This document shows positions 52,689 through 60,631 of a stretch of DNA of 64,000 nucleotides, in pieces. A program made the position numbers and the translations under genes. This DNA is from JBEBSD01 sp040394475 (GTDB lineage: Bacteria; Bacteroidota; Bacteroidia; Cytophagales; Spirosomataceae). Location: NCBI GenBank assembly GCA_040394475.1, contig JBEBSD010000019.1, positions 1-64,000 of the forward strand. The letters run 5' to 3'. Numbering within the stretch: position 1 is the first letter of the stretch; each line of letters starts with the position of its first letter. Under the pieces are notes generated by a model that was not told the origin of the DNA, did no database searches, and was given only the letters and a program-made list of their open reading frames with translations.

Positions 52689-53546
52689 ATGGAGAAAATA
52701 GGATTTATCGGCTTGGGTATTATGGGTAAGCCGATGGCGCTGAACTTGCTGAAAAGCGGGTATGTTGTCCGCGTGCTGGAATCCAGCAATGCTGCCGGAG
52801 AACTAAGAGCGGCGGGGGCCGAAGTGGTGCCGTCCGGAAGGGATCTGGCTTCGGGTAGTACGGTCGTCATTACCATGTTGCCTGACGCTCCGGAGGTAGA
52901 GGAAGTGGTGAGCGGTGAAAAAGGAATCCTGGAGGGATTCCATCAGGGATCCCTGTTTATCGATATGTCCACTATTGCCCCGGCCACCTCGGTGAAGTTG
53001 TATGGCAGGCTCCGCGAGCGGGGGGTAGAAGCTTTGGACGCACCGGTGTCCGGAGGACAGGTAGGGGCGGAGCATGCGTCGCTGTCCATTATGGCCGGCG
53101 GAACCGCCGCCGCCTTCGAAAGAGCGCTGCCGCTGTTTCAGGCAATGGGTAAAAATATTGTTCATATGGGGGATCCCGGTGCAGGGCAAACGACAAAGGC
53201 CTGCAATCAATTGATTGTAGGAATGACCATCCAGGCGGTAGCGGAGGCGTTTGCGCTGGCAGAAAAAGCGGGGGTGGACCTGGAAAAAATGAGAGAGGTC
53301 CTGCTCGGAGGGTTTGCGCAAAGCAGGATCCTGGATTTACACGGCAACCGTATGATTGCCCGGAACTTTGTCCCCGGGTTTAAGTTGAAACTGCATAAAA
53401 AGGATATGAATATTGTGCTGCAGACCGGGAAAGAATACCAGCTGTCGTTGAAAGGGGCATCGTTGGTGGCAGCACAGATGGATAAGGCCTTGTCGGAGGA
53501 CAAAGGTGAGCTTGACCACAGCGCGTTGCGCCTGGTGGTGGAATAA
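52689..53546 (+). CDS. 2-hydroxy-3-oxopropionate (tartronate semialdehyde) reductase-like, GarR family
   Basis: A 285-residue beta-hydroxyacid dehydrogenase. The Rossmann GFIGLGIMGKPMALNLLKSG starts at residue 4, the substrate motif DAPVSGGQVGAEHASLSIMAG lies near 117-137, and the catalytic lysine in GAGQTTKACNQLIVG near 163-177. It would reduce tartronate semialdehyde to D-glycerate, the step after the HpcH/HpaI aldolase. I start at 52689 (MEKIGFIGLG), because upstream codons are not protein-like. 3-Hydroxyisobutyrate dehydrogenase is the main alternative. Confidence 0.85.
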   Translation: MEKIGFIGLGIMGKPMALNLLKSGYVVRVLESSNAAGELRAAGAEVVPSGRDLASGSTVVITMLPDAPEVEEVVSGEKGILEGFHQGSLFIDMSTIAPATSVKLYGRLRERGVEALDAPVSGGQVGAEHASLSIMAGGTAAAFERALPLFQAMGKNIVHMGDPGAGQTTKACNQLIVGMTIQAVAEAFALAEKAGVDLEKMREVLLGGFAQSRILDLHGNRMIARNFVPGFKLKLHKKDMNIVLQTGKEYQLSLKGASLVAAQMDKALSEDKGELDHSALRLVVE

Positions 53547-53613
53547 CCGGAAGCATTCCTGCTTCTCTGTACCTGTAAATTGATTTTTTTATGTACTAAC
53601 TGATTTTACGGAT

Positions 53614-54723
53614 ATGAAAAGACAAGCGTTTATTAAAGCGGTTACGGCAGGGTCTGTTGCAGCGCTGGCGCCGGCGCTGCGCGCAGAGAAAATGACCGTT
53701 CCTGAAAAAGTACTCATGAAAGTGGGGTGCCAGTCAGGAGGTACCAGTGAGGAAAGCCTGCAGTTCAAGGCCCGCCACGGGGTTTTTAACATTGACGGCG
53801 GGGCGCCGGTAAGTATCCCCGGAAAAGGCTGGGACCTCGAAGATTCGTTACGGAAAAGAGATGCCTGTGAAAAATACGGGATCAGCCTGGACGCCTATCA
53901 CTGGCCGCTGACATCTGCGGGGATAGATAAAGTAGAATACCCCAACATAATGTTGGGTAAAAGTCCGGAACGTGATCGGGAAATCGAAATTCTGCAGCAA
54001 ATGATCGTAGTAGCAGCGAAGACCGGCGTGCGCTTGTTGAACTATAACACCACTATCCTGCCGGTGCTGCGGACCGGCAGGACGATTGATCCCCGGCGGG
54101 GAAATGCCTCCTACAGTACCTGGAATTACAGTGAAGCGCTGAAGCGCCCGGCTCCTGAAACGGTTGCCGGAAAGGTATCGGTAGAGGCTGTTTTTGAGCG
54201 GATTACCTATTTGCTGGACCGGGTACTCCCGGTTGCCGAAGAGTACAAGGTGAAATTGGGGAACCATATCGCAGATCCGCCCGCGCCGGTAGGTTACCGT
54301 GGGATTACAAGGTGGAATAGTCCGGATGTCTTCGCGGGGATCAAGCGGTTTGCAGCACTTTATGACAGCGAGTATCATGGGTTTAATTTTTGCATCGGAT
54401 CGATCGGTGAAGGACTTAAGGATCCCGCGTCTGAAATACTGCCTATTATTAAATGGGTGGGAGAGCGTAAGCAGATTTTCAACGTGCACCTCCGGAATAT
54501 AAAGGGGGGGTGGAACAATTTTCAGGAAGTATATCCGGATAACGGTGATATGGATTTTCTCCAGGTAATGCGCGCCTTGCGGGATGTTGGGTTTGACGGA
54601 ATGGTGATGCCCGACCATGTGCCGGGACACGAAGACAAGGCCGCACCGTTACAGGCATTTTCTTTTTCCTATGGCTATATTATCGGGCTGTTACAGGCCG
54701 TGAAAAGTGAGTGGAGCGGCTAG
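53614..54723 (+). CDS. Mannonate dehydratase-like (UxuA family) protein, possibly exported
   Basis: A 369-residue TIM-barrel protein. The metal-site residues of UxuA are visible: GNHIADPPAP (His), FCIGSIGEG (Cys), HLRNIKGGWN (His) and GMVMPDHVPGH (Asp/His) near residues 333-343. It would dehydrate D-mannonate to 2-keto-3-deoxygluconate. The N-terminus KRQAFIKAVTAGSVAALAP resembles a Tat or Sec signal, unusual for a cytoplasmic UxuA, so the protein may act in the periplasm or the signal may be chance. It follows garR-like by 67 bp. Confidence 0.82.
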   Translation: MKRQAFIKAVTAGSVAALAPALRAEKMTVPEKVLMKVGCQSGGTSEESLQFKARHGVFNIDGGAPVSIPGKGWDLEDSLRKRDACEKYGISLDAYHWPLTSAGIDKVEYPNIMLGKSPERDREIEILQQMIVVAAKTGVRLLNYNTTILPVLRTGRTIDPRRGNASYSTWNYSEALKRPAPETVAGKVSVEAVFERITYLLDRVLPVAEEYKVKLGNHIADPPAPVGYRGITRWNSPDVFAGIKRFAALYDSEYHGFNFCIGSIGEGLKDPASEILPIIKWVGERKQIFNVHLRNIKGGWNNFQEVYPDNGDMDFLQVMRALRDVGFDGMVMPDHVPGHEDKAAPLQAFSFSYGYIIGLLQAVKSEWSG

Positions 54724-54726
54724 GTC

Positions 54727-54776
54727 CATGGTCTGTGTCCATGGTCTGTGTCCATGGTCTGTGTCCCACAGACCAT
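54727..54776. repeat. Three tandem CATGGTCTGTGTC units with hairpin
   Basis: Three CATGGTCTGTGTC copies, the last closing with CACAGACCAT, so the last half makes the same hairpin as at 14715 and 25562. It lies between the UxuA-like and GudD-like genes (54724-54874), and the rest of that gap is low-complexity (TGCCCAGCC repeated). Confidence 0.6.
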
Positions 54777-54874
54777 CCTAATGCCCAGCCCGTAACCATC
54801 CTATGCCCAGCCAATACCCCAATAACCACCCGGCAGCATTTCATTAAAAACAACAACTACCTTACCCCAGGCTT

Positions 54875-56170
54875 ATGAACGGTCCTTTGATTAAAGAGTT
54901 TCATATAACACCGATTGCGGTGACAGATCCCCCTTTACTGAATGCCGCTGGATTACATGCCCCCTATGCGTTGCGTACCATTGTGGAACTGGTGACCGAC
55001 GACGGGATCTCCGGAATCAGTGAAATACCGGGGAATAGTGCTACCGACGACGCACTGGGCCAGGCACGACAACTTCTGATTGGCCAGGATCCCTTTCAGC
55101 TGAATAAAATCAGGCAGCTGCTGACTGCTCATTTTGGTACGGAAACTGCGGCCCAGCGGGGAGATGCACCCTGGGACCAACGAAAGCTGGTGCACGTTTT
55201 TAGTGCGGTGGAAGTGGCCTGCATGGACATCATCGGAAAAATCATGAACCGTCCTGTGGTCGATTTACTGGGCGGGAAGGTGAGGGACAGCGTACCATTT
55301 TCGGCTTACTTATTCTATAAATACGAAGGGGCCGGCGGAGAACTGGCGTTTGGGACCGATCCCAGAGCTGAAGGGTGGGCGGCTGCACGGCAGGCGCCGG
55401 CGCTCGGCGTGGAAGAGATGATAGCACAAGCCCGCGCTATGTGCGCCGAATTCGGGTTTCAATCATTGAAGCTTAAAGGAGGTGTTTTCGAACCGGCTAT
55501 TGAAGTCGCCACGGTAATCGCTCTGCGGGAAGCCTTCGGTCCTGATGTGCCGATTCGTCTGGATCCCAACGCCTTATGGAAAGTGGATACCGCGATTCGA
55601 TTTGGAAAGGAATTAGAAACCGTACTGGAATACCTGGAAGATCCTGTAAGGGGGCAGGCACAAATGGCAATTGTCAGAAAAGCCTTACGCATCCCGCTGG
55701 CAACCAACATGTGTACGACCTCTTTTGAGGAGATTCCCACCAGTATTGCAACCGGCGCTGAAGACATCATATTGAGCGACCACCATTTCTGGGGCGGACT
55801 GAGGGCTTCTATGGTTTTGTCGGGACTGTGCGAAACATTCGGGAGAGGACTGTCCATGCATTCCAACAGCCACCTGGGGATATCGTTGGCGGCCATGGTC
55901 CATCTCGGGGCAGCGTTACCGGCGGTTCCCTACGCGCTGGATACACATTATCCCTGGCAATCGGAAGAGATTATCCAGGGAGGACGTATCCGTTTTGAAG
56001 ACGGGGCGGTTCCGGTTCCGCAGGGACCCGGATTAGGGGTGACGCTGGATCGTGACAGTCTGATGCGCCTTCATGAAAATTACCTCCGTTGCGGACTCCG
56101 CCGGCGCGATGATGAGATTGAAATGCAAAAAGTAGTCCCTGGCTGGAAATTCCAACCCGTACGCTGGTAA
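54875..56170 (+). CDS. gudD: Glucarate dehydratase-like enolase-superfamily enzyme
   Basis: A 431-residue enolase-superfamily protein. Catalytic features of glucarate dehydratase are seen: the K-x-K in SLKLKGGVF (near 201), metal ligands in RLDPNALW (Asp, near 229) and YLEDPV (Glu, near 254), and ATNMCTTSFEEIP. Acid-base residues occur in ILSDHHFWGGL (Asp near 301) and MHSNSHLGISL (His near 329). It should convert D-glucarate (or a related aldarate) to 5-keto-4-deoxyglucarate. It ends the sugar-acid block, before the convergent Hpt gene. Confidence 0.9.
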   Translation: MNGPLIKEFHITPIAVTDPPLLNAAGLHAPYALRTIVELVTDDGISGISEIPGNSATDDALGQARQLLIGQDPFQLNKIRQLLTAHFGTETAAQRGDAPWDQRKLVHVFSAVEVACMDIIGKIMNRPVVDLLGGKVRDSVPFSAYLFYKYEGAGGELAFGTDPRAEGWAAARQAPALGVEEMIAQARAMCAEFGFQSLKLKGGVFEPAIEVATVIALREAFGPDVPIRLDPNALWKVDTAIRFGKELETVLEYLEDPVRGQAQMAIVRKALRIPLATNMCTTSFEEIPTSIATGAEDIILSDHHFWGGLRASMVLSGLCETFGRGLSMHSNSHLGISLAAMVHLGAALPAVPYALDTHYPWQSEEIIQGGRIRFEDGAVPVPQGPGLGVTLDRDSLMRLHENYLRCGLRRRDDEIEMQKVVPGWKFQPVRW

Positions 56171-56203
56171 TTCGCTATACAACTGATCAGATTACGTGCA
56201 CAC

Positions 56204-56614
56204 CTAACGATCCTGCCGGCCCACCACAGCGTCACCTGTCGCCGCCTGCTGAATACGCAGGATTTCATTTTGAATCTCCGGCAGGATGTTCTCTAATTCC
56301 GCCTGGATGCTCTTGTAATGATCCATTAGGAGCGGATATTCCGGCTGCGGTTCACTGTCCAGTATTTTTTGAAAGGCTTCCACCTGCGGCACCATCGCTC
56401 CCAGGCCGGCAAATGTAAAGGAAGGCTTGGAGCTGTGCACTACCCGGCGGACTTCATCCAGTTTGCCGGTCGTCAAGTGGCTTTCCAACTGTTGCCAACG
56501 CGGGATAACATCCTGTATAAAGGTGTTATAAATTAGTTTCTCGGCTTCCAAATCACCTCCAAAACTGTTTTGTAGAAAGTTTCTGTCGATTGTTATCGAA
56601 GGTTGCTGATTCAT
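56204..56614 (-). CDS. Hpt (histidine phosphotransfer) domain protein
   Basis: A 136-residue single Hpt domain. The phospho-accepting site is in RVVHSSKPSFTFAGLG, His60, with the usual lysine three residues later. The helical bundle is complete and no kinase or receiver part is fused. It would shuttle a phosphate between a hybrid kinase and a response regulator; the partner is not fixed by sequence, but a receiver-kinase hybrid and regulators lie within 4.5 kb. It diverges from the LytTR gene with 257 bp between, and the gap shows no clear operator. Confidence 0.85.
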   Translation of the reverse strand: MNQQPSITIDRNFLQNSFGGDLEAEKLIYNTFIQDVIPRWQQLESHLTTGKLDEVRRVVHSSKPSFTFAGLGAMVPQVEAFQKILDSEPQPEYPLLMDHYKSIQAELENILPEIQNEILRIQQAATGDAVVGRQDR

Positions 56615-56871
56615 GGATATTAGGGGATTACGTAGTTTAAATATGGCTTTAAAACGCTATCTGCCAAAGTTCAGGGTTGTTTTACGGTACATTTTTTTGT
56701 AGACTTGTAACCCTGTAACGAGGGGCTGGACAGGTGGATTGGCTAAACGGCCAGACAAATATGCAGAAAAATTAACACATATTGTAAGGATCGCCCGTTA
56801 CGCAGTAATTATCAGGATAAAACGGCCCTCGAAATGTCAAGAGTTGGGTTGAAAAATAAGCATCGTGTTAG

Positions 56872-57600
56872 ATGAAAATACTTATCGTCGAAGATGAGAA
56901 ACTGGTCGCTATAAGCCTGCAACGTTTGCTGCTGTCAATGGGGTATGTGGTGGAGGATATCGCCGGCAGTTATGAAGAGGCCGTCGAAATATTGGAGTCA
57001 AAAGAGATTCACCTTGCTTTTTTTGATATAGATCTGAAGGGCAAGCAAACCGGTATCGATCTCGCCAATTACGTCCGGAAAAACATTGGAATCCCGTATA
57101 TATACCTGACGGCGGTCAACGAAACGACGACACTCAATGATGCCCTGGAAACAGCGCCGCATGCGTTTCTCTTTAAACCCTTCCGGCGGCTTATGATCTA
57201 TACCGCTGTTAATATGGCTATCCGGAGTTACCGGGAGGAAGTACTCCCCGGAACTGTGGAAAAGCGGAATAAGCCCATTGTGATCAATGAAGTACTGTTT
57301 GTTAAAGAGAAAGAATCCTATGTGAAAATAGCGCTGAATGATATCCGTTTTATCACCAGCGACGATAATTACGTAGAATTGCATACGGAGAAACGGAAGT
57401 TTGTAATCCGTGAAACGTTAAAGAGCCTGATGGAACAGTTGCCGGCCAATACCTTCTTCAGAATCCACAAATCTTACATCATCAATCTCAACGCTGTCCA
57501 GGAGATCAGCCAGTTCTACGCAGTGATCGGCGACGTCCGGGTGCCCATTTCCGACCGGTACCGGCATGCGTTGCTGAGCCGGCTTCACCTGTATTCTTGA
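56872..57600 (+). CDS. LytTR-type response regulator
   Basis: A 242-residue regulator. The receiver (1-120) begins MKILIVEDEK, with phospho-acceptor Asp52 in LAFFDIDLKG and the lysine of FLFKPFRRL near 103. The C-terminal LytTR DNA-binding domain (about 150-242) reads ISDDNYVELHTEKRKFVIRETL-type and FFRIHKSYIINLNAVQEI, the family signature. It presumably regulates transcription after phosphorylation by a kinase not adjacent. A T9SS cargo gene follows on the same strand. Confidence 0.93.
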   Translation: MKILIVEDEKLVAISLQRLLLSMGYVVEDIAGSYEEAVEILESKEIHLAFFDIDLKGKQTGIDLANYVRKNIGIPYIYLTAVNETTTLNDALETAPHAFLFKPFRRLMIYTAVNMAIRSYREEVLPGTVEKRNKPIVINEVLFVKEKESYVKIALNDIRFITSDDNYVELHTEKRKFVIRETLKSLMEQLPANTFFRIHKSYIINLNAVQEISQFYAVIGDVRVPISDRYRHALLSRLHLYS

Positions 57601-57704
57601 TTTATTTTAAAAACTGATTTGACGGTTACCTGCATTTCCGGGGTGTTCACCCCGCTGTGAGGGGTGTATGTCCCATTAATAGGATTATTCCGTGGGGGCT
57701 GACT

Positions 57705-57712
57705 TAAATTTG
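57705..57712 (+). promoter_or_regulatory. -7 element of the T9SS-cargo gene
   Basis: TAAATTTG matches TAnnTTTG and lies 97 nt before the start at 57809, so the mRNA would have a long leader. No clear -33 is present. Confidence 0.45.
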
Positions 57713-57808
57713 TCACCTAAATCGGCGCCCGGGCCAACGGATGCGTCATTTGGATCAAATGGTTTAAGCCAACGAAACCCTATTTCTCACATTTAACTCC
57801 CCCAAATC

Positions 57809-58921
57809 ATGTTACGATTTTTACTTACCTTATTCGCTTTTGTTTTTACGGCCGGCGTTACATTTGCGCAGCCAGCAGCCAATCAGACGTTGGATTGTTC
57901 TACTTCAGGGCAACTGAAAAACCCCAGTTTTGAACTGGTTTCCAGTAATCGTCCCCGGGATTGGACTTACTCAGGTGGCGGTAACGGCAGCTTTACGCGG
58001 TCGAACGGTTATCAGAAATGCGGCAATTATTACGGGCTGCTGACATCCAACAAGTCAGGAGACTACAAGGCCTACCAGGATGTAAACCTCAGCGAGGGTG
58101 ACAAAGTTACCTTATCTGTCTGGGCGGGTATCCATGAATCGGCCGGCAGCAACACAAGAGGGCAGTTTATCAAACTGCATTTTCTGAAGTCCAACGGCAC
58201 AGTGATTTTATCTGTCACCAGGAGAGTTACCAACAATGTAAGCAACGGCGGAATGAGGCGCTACGAACTGTCAGGCACAGCACCTGCAGGGGCCAAGAAG
58301 GTTCGGGTGGAAGGATCCATCAGCACCACCACCAGCAGCGTTCGCTACCTGAAAATGGAAATGGCCTCCCTGATCATAGAAGATTCGTCTTTGCCGGTGG
58401 TATTGGCGACGCTGGATGCCCGGACAGAGGGCGCGGATGCGGTGGTTTCCTGGTCGACTACGGAAGAGATCAACGCACAGCGGTTTGAAATCAACCACAG
58501 CCGTAACGGTTCCGACTGGAATGTGGTGGGACAGGTGGAAGCCACAGGTAACCATACCGGTTTGAAAAGTTATTCATTTGTACATAATAACCCGTCGAAT
58601 GGGACAAACTTCTACCGCCTGCGTACGGTAGACCTGGACGGATCATCGGAATTGAGTCGTATCGTAAGCCTGAACTATTTGTCTGTTGAGCGTAAACCTT
58701 ACCTTTATCCAAACCCAAGCTTTGGACTCGTGACCGTGAAGACGGCTGAAGAAGTGAAAGGTCTGACAGTGTACAATGTCCTTGGAAAAGAAGTATTCCG
58801 TTCGAACGGAAAGGTTGAAGGAGACGTGAACCTGAGCCATCTGCCTGCCGGGAATTACCTGGTACAGCTTCAGGATGGTGACGGAGCGATCACTACACAG
58901 CGCATTCAAATCAGAAATTAA
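57809..58921 (+). CDS. Type IX secretion cargo: carbohydrate-binding-type domain plus sorting domain
   Basis: A 370-residue secreted protein (signal MLRFLLTLFAFVFTAGVTFAQ). Residues about 30-190 form a beta-sandwich resembling carbohydrate-binding modules (KNPSFELVSSNRPRDWTYSG), and 200-290 an FN3-like/Fas-like region (SWSTTEEINAQRFEINHSRNG). The C-terminus is a T9SS type A sorting domain starting PYLYPNPSFGLVTVKT (near 299), ending QRIQIRN. It would be exported by the Por machinery encoded at 5-10 kb. A strong terminator follows. Its own binding target is unknown. Confidence 0.92.
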   Translation: MLRFLLTLFAFVFTAGVTFAQPAANQTLDCSTSGQLKNPSFELVSSNRPRDWTYSGGGNGSFTRSNGYQKCGNYYGLLTSNKSGDYKAYQDVNLSEGDKVTLSVWAGIHESAGSNTRGQFIKLHFLKSNGTVILSVTRRVTNNVSNGGMRRYELSGTAPAGAKKVRVEGSISTTTSSVRYLKMEMASLIIEDSSLPVVLATLDARTEGADAVVSWSTTEEINAQRFEINHSRNGSDWNVVGQVEATGNHTGLKSYSFVHNNPSNGTNFYRLRTVDLDGSSELSRIVSLNYLSVERKPYLYPNPSFGLVTVKTAEEVKGLTVYNVLGKEVFRSNGKVEGDVNLSHLPAGNYLVQLQDGDGAITTQRIQIRN

Positions 58922-58939
58922 GCGCTCTTTTGACTGCTG

Positions 58940-58987
58940 AAATTCCCCGGAGAAATTGATACTATTTCAATTTTCTCCGGGGAATTT
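58940..58987 (+). terminator. Strong hairpin terminator
   Basis: AAATTCCCCGGAGAAA-TTGA and TCAA-TTTTCTCCGGGGAATTT form a long stem, ending in TTTT, 19 bp after the cargo stop. It may also end minus-strand transcripts from the response-regulator gene. Confidence 0.85.
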
Positions 58988-59046
58988 TGGTTAGGGCAGC
59001 AGGGTTTTTAGGGATCATTCCCGCCTGCATAGTAAGCTGAGGCAAA

Positions 59047-59451
59047 CTAGCCGGAGGTTATTTCACCAAACGATTTCAGGTGATTGATGTCCAGCGGTTT
59101 ATGAAGGATATCTACGACGAGATCATGCTGGCGGGCCCGGATGAGATCGTTGGTATCCATAGAAGAGGACAACATGAAAATGTGAAACTTCCGGATGAGC
59201 GATTCGGGCAATTCACTTAACCCGGCGATAAATTCAAATCCGTTCATCTCCGGCATCTGGATGTCCACCAGCAGGATTGTACCGGGTTGGAGTGCCGTTT
59301 CGGCGGTCAGGAAGGCCAGGGCTTCTTTCGCCCAGCCAAAGCAAGTCACCGTGTGTGCAATGCCCGTTTTAAGCAAGGTCTTCTTATATACAAACTGATC
59401 TAGTGGGTTGTCGTCAATTAGTAGAAAGTGTTGGGGGAATGTGATTTTCAT
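59047..59451 (-). CDS. Single-domain response regulator
   Basis: A 134-residue receiver. The start at 59451 (MKITFPQHFLLIDDNP) is used, since the longer frame upstream is not protein-like. Asp13/Asp14 and phospho-acceptor Asp63 (LLVDIQMPEMNG) and the lysine in LHKPLDINHL near 118 complete the site. No output domain is present, so it probably acts by protein contact or in a phosphorelay. It is the last gene of the signalling operon and overlaps the receiver-kinase gene by 38 bp. Confidence 0.9.
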   Translation of the reverse strand: MKITFPQHFLLIDDNPLDQFVYKKTLLKTGIAHTVTCFGWAKEALAFLTAETALQPGTILLVDIQMPEMNGFEFIAGLSELPESLIRKFHIFMLSSSMDTNDLIRARQHDLVVDILHKPLDINHLKSFGEITSG

Positions 59452-60592
59452 GTGTGGGGGAATAATGGTTAGGTTGTTGAAGCGCAGCATGGGCTTTGCT
59501 TTCGTGCGATGACGGAATGGAAACCGTAAAGGTCGTCCCTTTGGTGGGAGTTGATTGAAGGGTGATGGTTCCATTAAGCTTGTGCACTGCTTCACGCACG
59601 GTGTACAATCCGATACCGGAGCCACTGGTGGCAATAGTAGCGCGGTAGAACATTTCGAATATTTTTTCCTGAGCATTTTCAGGTACTCCTATTCCATTAT
59701 CGGTAATGGAAATAGTGACGGAATTGTGCTGTGTGCTGTCAATGGATATTCGGATAAGCGGGTCTTTTTTAGCCGGGTCCTGGAATTTGATAGCATTCGA
59801 TAGCAGGTTGTTCAGGATAATCCTTAGTTTAATCAGATCAGAGTAAAACTCCTGGTGTTGGTTGATGCTGATTTCTATGTTGATTTTATCGAATCCCGGG
59901 ATATACCGGATGATTTGTTTGATTTCATCAATCAGTTCATGAAAGTCTATCGCGGTGATCACGGGGACACCCCGGGCATTTTTGTAGTAGTCAATTATAT
60001 TACTGGTAAATGTGTCGAGCTTGTTAACGGATTGCCGGATAAGCAGGAGGTATTCGTTCTGGGAAACGGCGTCTTCCTCCAGCAGGGCCAGGTTGATAAT
60101 TCCCTGGATGGAGGTCAGCGGCGCCCGCAGGTCGTGCGAGGCGCTGTACACAAAATTGTCGAGCTCGGCGTACGCTTTTTCCAGCTCCTGATTGCGCCTT
60201 TTCAACTCCTGGCGCGTACGATAAATGTCGTAGGCCTGGTCAATGATGTTCCGCACATGTTCTTCTTCCCAGGGTTTTTCGATAAAACGAAACACTTCTC
60301 CCTTGTTGATAGCGTCGATAGCAGCCCGGATATCGGTATAGCCGGTAATGAGAAACCGGAAAGGCTGCGGGTGCCGGTGTCTTATTTTTTCAAAAAACTG
60401 TACCCCGCTCATCACGGGCATCCGCTGATCGGCAAGGATGATATGGATTTCCTGTTCATTCAGTATCTTTTCCGCTTCTTCCGGGAATTGTGTTATATAG
60501 ATCCTATAGGATTTCCGGAAGGTTGCTTTAAACGCCTGCAGGTTGTGGATTTCATCATCAATGTAAAGTATACTTATCGAACTGTTGCTCAT
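59414..60592 (-). CDS. Receiver-histidine kinase hybrid
   Basis: A 392-residue cytoplasmic protein. An N-terminal receiver (1-120, phospho-acceptor Asp55 in LADQRMPVMSG), a coiled-coil linker, then HisKA with His153 in YSASHDLRAPLTS and a HATPase domain (N box near 255: LRIILNNLLSNAIKFQ; DNGIGVPENAQEKIF; SGSGIGLYTVREAVH). A receiver in front of the kinase lets an upstream kinase control it. It lies 39 bp after the 7TM-DISM kinase gene and overlaps the receiver gene downstream. Confidence 0.92.
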   Translation of the reverse strand: MSNSSISILYIDDEIHNLQAFKATFRKSYRIYITQFPEEAEKILNEQEIHIILADQRMPVMSGVQFFEKIRHRHPQPFRFLITGYTDIRAAIDAINKGEVFRFIEKPWEEEHVRNIIDQAYDIYRTRQELKRRNQELEKAYAELDNFVYSASHDLRAPLTSIQGIINLALLEEDAVSQNEYLLLIRQSVNKLDTFTSNIIDYYKNARGVPVITAIDFHELIDEIKQIIRYIPGFDKINIEISINQHQEFYSDLIKLRIILNNLLSNAIKFQDPAKKDPLIRISIDSTQHNSVTISITDNGIGVPENAQEKIFEMFYRATIATSGSGIGLYTVREAVHKLNGTITLQSTPTKGTTFTVSIPSSHESKAHAALQQPNHYSPTHENHIPPTLSTN

Positions 60593-60631
60593 TGCTAGGC
60601 ATAGGGGCTTAATGACTTATTTGTGAGAAAA

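Noticed and set aside
59452..59676. 75-residue N-terminal extension of the receiver gene
   Set aside because: It lies inside the kinase gene in another frame; the receiver fold begins at MKITFPQHF.
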